Below the pieces are notes generated by a model. It saw nothing but the letters and a program-made list of their open reading frames with translations, made no database searches and was not told where the DNA came from. Both the position numbers and the translations under genes were made by a program. This document shows positions 7,209 to 11,878 of a DNA stretch of 11,878 nucleotides, in pieces. Source of the DNA: Pseudomonadota bacterium (lineage in GTDB: Bacteria > Pseudomonadota > Alphaproteobacteria > Rhizobiales > Segnochrobactraceae); assembly GCA_023442215.1 (NCBI GenBank), contig JAEZMP010000392.1, positions 1 through 11,878 on the forward strand, written 5' to 3'. How positions within the stretch are numbered: position 1 is the stretch's first letter; the number at the start of each line of letters is the position of its first letter.

Positions 7209-7234
7209 TCGGGTCGAAGTGAAGAGGTTTGACG

Positions 7235-8962
7235 ATGGCGGGATTGCGCGTGGCCGACCTTCTGGCCGGGGCACTGGAAGCGGCGGGCGTCGAGCGGGTG
7301 TGGGGCGTGGTCGGGGATTCCCTCAACGGGTTCACCGACGCGCTGCGCACCAGCAAGAAGGTCGAATGGATGCATGTCCGCCACGAGGAAGTGGCAGCGT
7401 TCGCCGCGGGCGCCGAAGCCCAGCTCACCGGCAAGCTCGCCGTGTGCGCCGGAAGCTGCGGGCCGGGCAACCTTCACCTCATCAACGGCCTGTTCGATTG
7501 CCACCGCACCCGCACGCCGGTGCTCGCCATCGCCGCCCATATCCCAAGCGCGGAAATAGGCTCCGGCTATTTCCAGGAGACCCACCCGGAACAGCTGTTC
7601 CGCGAGTGCAGCCACTATTGCGAGCTGGTCTCGAGCCCGTCGCAGATGCCCCGCGCCATCGAGATCGCGATGCGCACCGCGATCCAGAAGCAGGGCGTGG
7701 CGGTGATCGTCATCCCCGGCGACGTGGCGCTTTCGACGGCCGAGGCCGGATCGAGCGTGTCGTGGACCGAGGTCGCGCCGCCGGTCGTCGTGCCGCCGGA
7801 GGCCGAGCTCGACCGCCTCGCGAAGCTGCTGGATGGCGTGGACTCGATCACGATGCTGTGCGGCGCGGGCTGCGAGGGCGCCCACGACGAGGTCGTGGCG
7901 CTGGCCGGCGCGCTGAAGGCGCCGGTGGTCCACACCCTGCGCGGCAAGGACCATGTCGAACACGACAACCCCTACGATGTCGGCATGACCGGCTTCATCG
8001 GCTTCTCGTCGGGCTACCACGCCATGCGCGATGCCGAGCTGCTGCTGATGGTCGGCACCGACTTCCCCTACCGCCAGTTCTATCCGAACGACGCCAAGGT
8101 GGTGCAGATCGATATCCGGCCGGAAAATCTCGGCCGGCGGACGCGGCTTGATCTCGGCCTCGTCGGCGATGTCGGCGAGACGCTGCGCCGCCTTGTGCCG
8201 AAGCTGAAGCCGAAGGCGAACGACGCCTTCCTGCGCAAGGCGCAGGACCACTATGTGAAGGCGCGCAAGGGCCTCGACGACCTCGCCGTCGGCAAGGCCG
8301 GCTCGAAGCCGATCCATCCCCAGTTCCTCGCCCGCATGATCGACGAGGTTGCGGCGGAGGACGCGGTGTTCACCTGCGACGTGGGCGAGACTACCGTCTG
8401 GGCGGCACGCTACCTGCACCTGAAGGGCAAGCGGCGCCTGATCGGCTCGCTGATCCACGGCTCGATGGCGAACGCCATGCCGCAGGCGCTCGGCGCGCAG
8501 GCCGCCTTCCCGGGCCGGCAGGTGGTGTCGATGTCCGGCGACGGCGGCTTCACCATGCTGATGGGCGACATCATCTCTGTCAGCCAGCTTGGCCTGCCGG
8601 TGAAGATCGTCGTGTTCAACAACGGCCTGCTCGGCTTCGTCGACATGGAGATGAAGGCCGCCGGCTTCCTGCCGTTCGGCACCGACCTGAAGAACCCGAA
8701 CTTCGCCAAGATGGCGGAGGCGCTCGGGATTCTCGGCATCCGCGCCGAGGATCCTGCGGACGTCCGGCCGGCGCTGGAAAAGGCGTTCGCCCATGACGGC
8801 CCGGCGCTGGTCGACGTCGTGACGGACCGGATGGAACTCGTCATGCCGCCGGAGATCAAGGCGGAGCAGGCGATCGGCTTCAGCCTCTATGCCGCCCGCG
8901 CCATCATGAACGGCCGCGGCGACGAGATCCTGCAGCTCGCCAAGAACACGCTGTTCCGATGA
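7235..8962 (+). CDS. poxB: Pyruvate dehydrogenase (quinone), pyruvate oxidase PoxB
   Basis: A 575-residue thiamine diphosphate and FAD flavoenzyme that oxidatively decarboxylates pyruvate to acetate and CO2 and passes electrons to ubiquinone at the inner membrane. Near-identical blocks to E. coli PoxB (572 aa) run throughout: GDSLNG (27-32), RHEEVAAFAAGAEAQL with the cofactor-activating Glu51 (E. coli Glu50), CAGSCGPGNLHLINGLFDCH, GSGYFQETHPEQLFRECSHY, NPYDVGMTG and CDVGETTVWAARYL. The ThDP/Mg motif is GDGG (435-438) through NN (462-463). The C-terminal FSLYAARAIMNGRGDEIL...AKNTLFR resembles the E. coli tail that binds lipid upon activation, so membrane-activated behaviour is expected. ATG 7235 is chosen because GAAGAGG (7221-7227) lies 7 nt upstream; an in-frame TTG at 7229 is too close to it. 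The gene follows maeA, whose product is pyruvate, and its stop overlaps the GNAT start. Confidence in the PoxB assignment is very high. Confidence 0.98.
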   Translation: MAGLRVADLLAGALEAAGVERVWGVVGDSLNGFTDALRTSKKVEWMHVRHEEVAAFAAGAEAQLTGKLAVCAGSCGPGNLHLINGLFDCHRTRTPVLAIAAHIPSAEIGSGYFQETHPEQLFRECSHYCELVSSPSQMPRAIEIAMRTAIQKQGVAVIVIPGDVALSTAEAGSSVSWTEVAPPVVVPPEAELDRLAKLLDGVDSITMLCGAGCEGAHDEVVALAGALKAPVVHTLRGKDHVEHDNPYDVGMTGFIGFSSGYHAMRDAELLLMVGTDFPYRQFYPNDAKVVQIDIRPENLGRRTRLDLGLVGDVGETLRRLVPKLKPKANDAFLRKAQDHYVKARKGLDDLAVGKAGSKPIHPQFLARMIDEVAAEDAVFTCDVGETTVWAARYLHLKGKRRLIGSLIHGSMANAMPQALGAQAAFPGRQVVSMSGDGGFTMLMGDIISVSQLGLPVKIVVFNNGLLGFVDMEMKAAGFLPFGTDLKNPNFAKMAEALGILGIRAEDPADVRPALEKAFAHDGPALVDVVTDRMELVMPPEIKAEQAIGFSLYAARAIMNGRGDEILQLAKNTLFR

Positions 8963-9426
8963 GCGACGCCCCCGGGAGGGCCCCGGCGGTCATCGTGCCG
9001 ATGGCCGCCCGGCACCGCGACGGCTGGGAGCGGCTCTACCGCGCCTACGCCGCCTTCTATGCGGTGCCGATGACGGACGAGATCCTCGGGCGCACCTGGG
9101 GCTGGCTGATGGATCCGGGCCACCCCGAGGAGGGTCTCGCGGCCGAAGACGCCGACGGCACCCTCGTCGGCCTCGCGCATTTCCGGCCCTATCCGGACCC
9201 GCTGCGCGGCTGCGATATCGGCTTCTTCGACGACCTGTTCGTCGATCCATCGGCCCGCGGGCGGGGCATCGCGCGCCAGCTGATCGAGACGGTCGCGACG
9301 GTCGCGCGCCAGCGCGGCTGGCCGCAGGTGAGCTGGCTCACGGCTGAGGACAACGCCTCCGCCCGTGCGCTGTACGATCAGCTGGCGCGGGCCACCACCT
9401 GGGTGACCTACGAAATGCTGCCCTGA
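8959..9426 (+). CDS. GNAT family N-acetyltransferase
   Basis: A 155-residue soluble acetyltransferase of the GNAT fold, which transfers acetyl from acetyl-CoA to an amine whose identity is unknown. Motif A is clear: LFVDPSARGRGIARQLIE starts at residue 93, with the pyrophosphate-binding loop RGRGIA at 100-105. Motif B is SWLTAEDNASARALYDQL, and the end WVTYEMLP matches the usual final beta strand. The N-terminal IVPMAARHRDGWERLYRAYAAFY is the acceptor-side helix region. The start ATG overlaps the poxB TGA (8959-8962) and no strong ribosome site precedes it, so its translation probably depends on poxB. The coupling hints at a role near pyruvate or acetate metabolism, such as acetylating PoxB or a small molecule. 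That is inference; ordinary detoxifying or protein GNATs remain possible. Confidence 0.9.
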   Translation: MSDAPGRAPAVIVPMAARHRDGWERLYRAYAAFYAVPMTDEILGRTWGWLMDPGHPEEGLAAEDADGTLVGLAHFRPYPDPLRGCDIGFFDDLFVDPSARGRGIARQLIETVATVARQRGWPQVSWLTAEDNASARALYDQLARATTWVTYEMLP

Positions 9427-9432
9427 GCGTCT

Positions 9433-9450
9433 GCCGGGCCTCGGCCCGGC
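9433..9450. terminator. Possible terminator between convergent GNAT and helicase genes
   Basis: A perfect inverted repeat, GCCGGGCC (9433-9440) and GGCCCGGC (9443-9450), with a minimal loop starts 6 nt after the GNAT stop and lies between convergent genes. The downstream sequence CGCTCGTTTC has only three T residues in a row, so intrinsic termination of the plus-strand transcript would be weak. On the minus strand the hairpin is followed by AGACGCTCAGG, with no T-tract. Confidence 0.5.
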
Positions 9451-9458
9451 CGCTCGTT

Positions 9459-9494
9459 TCAGGACAGGCTAAATTGTCAGAACAGGCTGAATTG
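9459..9494 (-). repeat. 18-bp tandem duplication of the helicase C-terminal codons and stop
   Basis: Two abutting 18-bp units differ at two positions. On the minus strand the first reads CAATTCAGCCTGTTCTGA (9494-9477), encoding QFSLF-stop, the real end of the helicase. The second reads CAATTTAGCCTGTCCTGA (9476-9459), encoding QFSLS-stop in the same frame. The unit length is a multiple of three, so the second copy would be added by readthrough of the first TGA. Confidence 0.9.
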
Positions 9495-11878
9495 CCGGGC
9501 GCGCGGCCTGCGCGGTGCGGAGGCCGCCCGGACGACCAATGCCGGATCGATATCGGCGAGGAAGGGCGACGCCGATGGCTCGCGCCCACCGCGCCGTGAT
9601 GCCCGGCTGAGATAGAGCCGGGCCTTCGCCCGGGTCATCGCCACATAGAGCAGGCGCCGCTCCTCCGCGGCCGCGCCCGTGTCGGGCGCACCGCCATCGA
9701 ACGAGAACGGCATCAGGCCGGCCTCGAGCCCGACCACGAACACCACCGGAAATTCCAACCCCTTCGCGGCGTGCATCGTGAGAAGCGACACGCGGTCGGC
9801 CCTCGGATCGTGGAAATCCGCCTCGGTGGCGAGCGCGACCTGTTCGCGAAGGCGCGCGGCATCGCCGGCGACGGCATCCGACACCGCGAGGCGGTCGAGC
9901 CAGGCCTTGGCTTCGGCAAGTCCGGCAGCATCGACACGATCGGCAGTATCGATCCCGCCGGCCGCTGGCGCCGCCTGCCCACGCACCCGCTCGACGGCGG
10001 CCGCGATCCCGGCCGAGAGGTCGATCGAGGGTATCTCGTCCAGCGCCGCAAGCACGGCACGCACGGCCGGGTGGCCGGCGATCGAGGCCGGCGAGCTCTT
10101 CGCATGGGGAATGCCGGCCTTGTCGAAGGCCTCCCGCAACGCCGCCGCCTGCTGGTCCGTGCGGTAGAGCACGGCGAAATCGGCGAAGCCGAGCGAAGCC
10201 CCGCCCTTCCTGCGGCCGGGCTTGCCGGCATGGGTAGCTGGCATGTCTTGCGCGGCGAGCATGTCGTGACCGCCCAGCAGCGTTTCGATGGTCTCGGCGA
10301 CAAACGCGGCTTCCGCCCGCTCATCCTCGGCGACATTGAGACCGATCGGCTCTCCCAAAGGCCGCATCGCGCGGGCCTCTCCGCCGCCGAGGGCCTGCAA
10401 CGACGCAGCGACGATGGTACCGGAGGAGCGATAGTTGCGGTCGAGCCGCACGGTGCGCGCCGTCGGATAATCTTCGGCGAAGCGGGCGAAGCAGGCGGCA
10501 TCGGCACCGCGGAAGCCGTAGATCGCCTGATCCGGGTCGCCGATCACGCAGAGGCCGCTGCCGGAGGACGCGATCAGGCGCACCAGACGATATTGACCGG
10601 CGTCGATGTCCTGGAACTCGTCCACCGCGATGTGCGCGAACCGCGTCCGCCACGCAGCGGCGCATGCGGGATCCGTTTCAAGCCGTTCGACCGAAAGCGC
10701 GACCAGATCGTCGACATCGACGAAACCGTGCTCGCGGCCGAGCCGACGCAGGGTGGCAAGTGCCTCCGCCGTGCGTGCGCCCCCGACCTCGCCGGTGCGT
10801 CTGGCGACCGACAGGGCCCTGAAGAGCCGCGCCGCCTCGGCCGGCCTCAGCCCCATCTCCTGCGCGAGCAGCCCCGTGCATTCCGCCGCGTCGGCGACGC
10901 GGAACGCGGGGTCGAGACCCGGCGCCGCGCCGTGGCTGCGCAGGATCGCGAGACCGAGCGAATGGAACGTGTGGACCGCGACCGCGCCGGCGCGGCGGCC
11001 GAGGAGCCCGGCGAGGCGGGTGCGCAGTTCCTCGCAAGCCCGGCGGGTGAAGGTGACGGCGAGGCACGACGCCGCGGGCACGCCCCGCTCGGCGACGAGG
11101 TGGGCAAGGCGATGGGCCAGCATCCGCGTCTTGCCGGAACCCGGCCCGGCGGCGACGGCGAGCGGACCATCAGCCTCGGCCGCGCGGCACTGGTCCTCAT
11201 CGAGGGCGCCGAGAACGCCGCTGCGGCCGGAGGGAGCCGGGGGGATCGGCGATGCGGGGCTCTCGGCCGCCTCCGGCGCGGCGGGCGCGGCCGGCGCCGT
11301 CTTCTTCGCGCGGCGACGGAGGGGCGCGTCGAACAGCAGCGCCCCCTTCGTCAGGCCGTCGAGTTCGCCGTCGCCGAACAGCCGGATGACGCCATATTCG
11401 CCGTCATAGCCGGCGTCGCGGATCACGCTGCCGGCCCTGAGCCGCGACACCGCCTCGCCGAGCAGCGGGTCGGCCCGCGCCACGTCTTCGAGCGGCACCT
11501 CGCCCAGCACAGACAGCTCCGGGCCGAGGGTCGCGGTCGCCCGGTCGTAGGCGGCGGCCACCGCCTTGGTGGCGACGCCGCCGCCGACGATCTCGGACAG
11601 GATTTCCGGCAGCGGCACCAGGCTCGCGGCCTCGCCGGCGGTATCGGGCGGCGCGGCCTCCGCCTCGCTGCGATCCGCCAGCATCTCCACCCGGTGGGCG
11701 ACGCCGACCGTGACGCGCCCGCCGCAGACCGGGCACAGGCCGCCGAGCGCTATGGTCTCCCTCGGGTCGAGGCGGACGCCGCAATTGCGGTGCCCGTCCA
11801 TGTGGTACTTGCCCTCCTCCGGGAAGAACTCGACCGTGCCGTAATAGCCCTCGCCGGTTTCGAGCGCGCGGCGGATGG
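9477..11878 (-). CDS. EndoQ-like zinc-ribbon region fused to UvrD/PcrA SF1A helicase; 5' end outside window
   Basis: 799 residues are visible and the frame stays open to the edge, so the protein is longer; the ATG at 11801 is internal. Counting that Met as 1, residues about -25 to 150 match the C-terminal half of the EndoQ/COG1379 family (PHP phosphoesterase with Zn ribbon): TVEFFPEEGKYHMDGHRNC, Cys7, CPVC (23-26), HRVEMLADR, LVPLPEILSEIVG and a GYDGEYGVIRLF end. EndoQ nicks DNA 5' of deaminated bases or abasic sites; its PHP metal site lies beyond the window. An Ala/Pro linker (~154-198) leads to a complete 3'-5' SF1A helicase: Q motif Gln204, Walker A GPGSGKT (219-225), TFTRRACEEL, HTFHSLG, DEFQD (394-398), GDPDQAIYGFRG (421-432), NYRS (456-459), MHAAKGLEF (676-684) and YVAMTRAK (719-726). 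The 2B region looks short. The C-terminus is QFSLF, a beta-clamp binding motif. Expected role is DNA repair in the cytoplasm. The helicase call is certain and the EndoQ part very likely. Confidence 0.93.
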   Translation of the reverse strand, partial: IRRALETGEGYYGTVEFFPEEGKYHMDGHRNCGVRLDPRETIALGGLCPVCGGRVTVGVAHRVEMLADRSEAEAAPPDTAGEAASLVPLPEILSEIVGGGVATKAVAAAYDRATATLGPELSVLGEVPLEDVARADPLLGEAVSRLRAGSVIRDAGYDGEYGVIRLFGDGELDGLTKGALLFDAPLRRRAKKTAPAAPAAPEAAESPASPIPPAPSGRSGVLGALDEDQCRAAEADGPLAVAAGPGSGKTRMLAHRLAHLVAERGVPAASCLAVTFTRRACEELRTRLAGLLGRRAGAVAVHTFHSLGLAILRSHGAAPGLDPAFRVADAAECTGLLAQEMGLRPAEAARLFRALSVARRTGEVGGARTAEALATLRRLGREHGFVDVDDLVALSVERLETDPACAAAWRTRFAHIAVDEFQDIDAGQYRLVRLIASSGSGLCVIGDPDQAIYGFRGADAACFARFAEDYPTARTVRLDRNYRSSGTIVAASLQALGGGEARAMRPLGEPIGLNVAEDERAEAAFVAETIETLLGGHDMLAAQDMPATHAGKPGRRKGGASLGFADFAVLYRTDQQAAALREAFDKAGIPHAKSSPASIAGHPAVRAVLAALDEIPSIDLSAGIAAAVERVRGQAAPAAGGIDTADRVDAAGLAEAKAWLDRLAVSDAVAGDAARLREQVALATEADFHDPRADRVSLLTMHAAKGLEFPVVFVVGLEAGLMPFSFDGGAPDTGAAAEERRLLYVAMTRAKARLYLSRASRRGGREPSASPFLADIDPALVVRAASAPRRPRARQFSLF

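Noticed and set aside
7229..7234. TTG at 7229 as the poxB start
   Set aside because: It lies only one base after the GAAGAGG ribosome site. The ATG at 7235 has the correct spacing and matches the usual PoxB N-terminus.
5264..8794. A 1176-codon minus-strand open frame opposite maeA and poxB
   Set aside because: It is the antisense of two certain genes, has the His/Arg/Asp-rich composition of a GC-rich shadow frame and shows no recognisable domain.
11799..11801. ATG at 11801 as the helicase start
   Set aside because: The frame continues upstream to the window edge with EndoQ-family residues (GTVEFFPEEGKYH), so this Met is internal.
1..11878. CRISPR arrays, tRNA or rRNA genes, insertion sequences, attachment sites and phage or defence operons
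   Set aside because: No regularly spaced repeats, cloverleaf, transposase or integrase, or recognised defence cluster was seen. The genes look native and housekeeping or metabolic in type.

Overview
The window is GC-rich bacterial chromosomal DNA that reads like an alphaproteobacterium, probably Hyphomicrobiales. The grounds are the style of the GroEL C-terminal half, the strong GC preference at third codon positions and the general gene content. Genus and species cannot be fixed from this sequence. I see no tRNA, rRNA, CRISPR array, insertion sequence or phage gene. It holds seven well-supported genes, two of them cut by the window edges.

Layout from left to right: the 3' half of groEL (+), closed by a textbook intrinsic terminator; a GT-C type membrane glycosyltransferase on the minus strand, whose stop codon lies in a 16-bp triple tandem repeat; a divergent intergenic region; and a two-gene pseudouridine salvage operon (+). 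That operon is an HTH-PfkB fusion kinase (psuK) overlapping psuG by ATGA, and it is followed by a strong hairpin. Next come a ~400-bp leader that looks richer in A+T than the genes around it, a 561-aa malic enzyme (maeA-like), a hairpin-rich 111-bp spacer, a PoxB-type pyruvate:quinone dehydrogenase, and a GNAT acetyltransferase overlapping poxB by ATGA. The minus-strand gene that fills the right end runs off the window.

The carbon genes form a logical path: malate to pyruvate (MaeA), then pyruvate to acetate, CO2 and quinol (PoxB). The small acetyltransferase is translationally tied to PoxB. The psu genes recover uracil and ribose 5-phosphate from pseudouridine released by RNA turnover.

The most unusual item is the right-hand gene. 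Its visible N-terminal part matches the C-terminal zinc-ribbon region of the EndoQ / COG1379 family (PHP nucleases that incise at deaminated bases). It is fused through an Ala/Pro-rich linker to a complete set of UvrD/PcrA superfamily 1A helicase motifs. The protein ends exactly in QFSLF, a match to the bacterial beta-clamp binding pentapeptide. That motif and the stop codon are tandemly duplicated just downstream (QFSLF-stop-QFSLS-stop). Together these suggest a single-polypeptide lesion-incision, unwinding and clamp-recruitment repair enzyme. The PHP catalytic domain itself lies outside the window.
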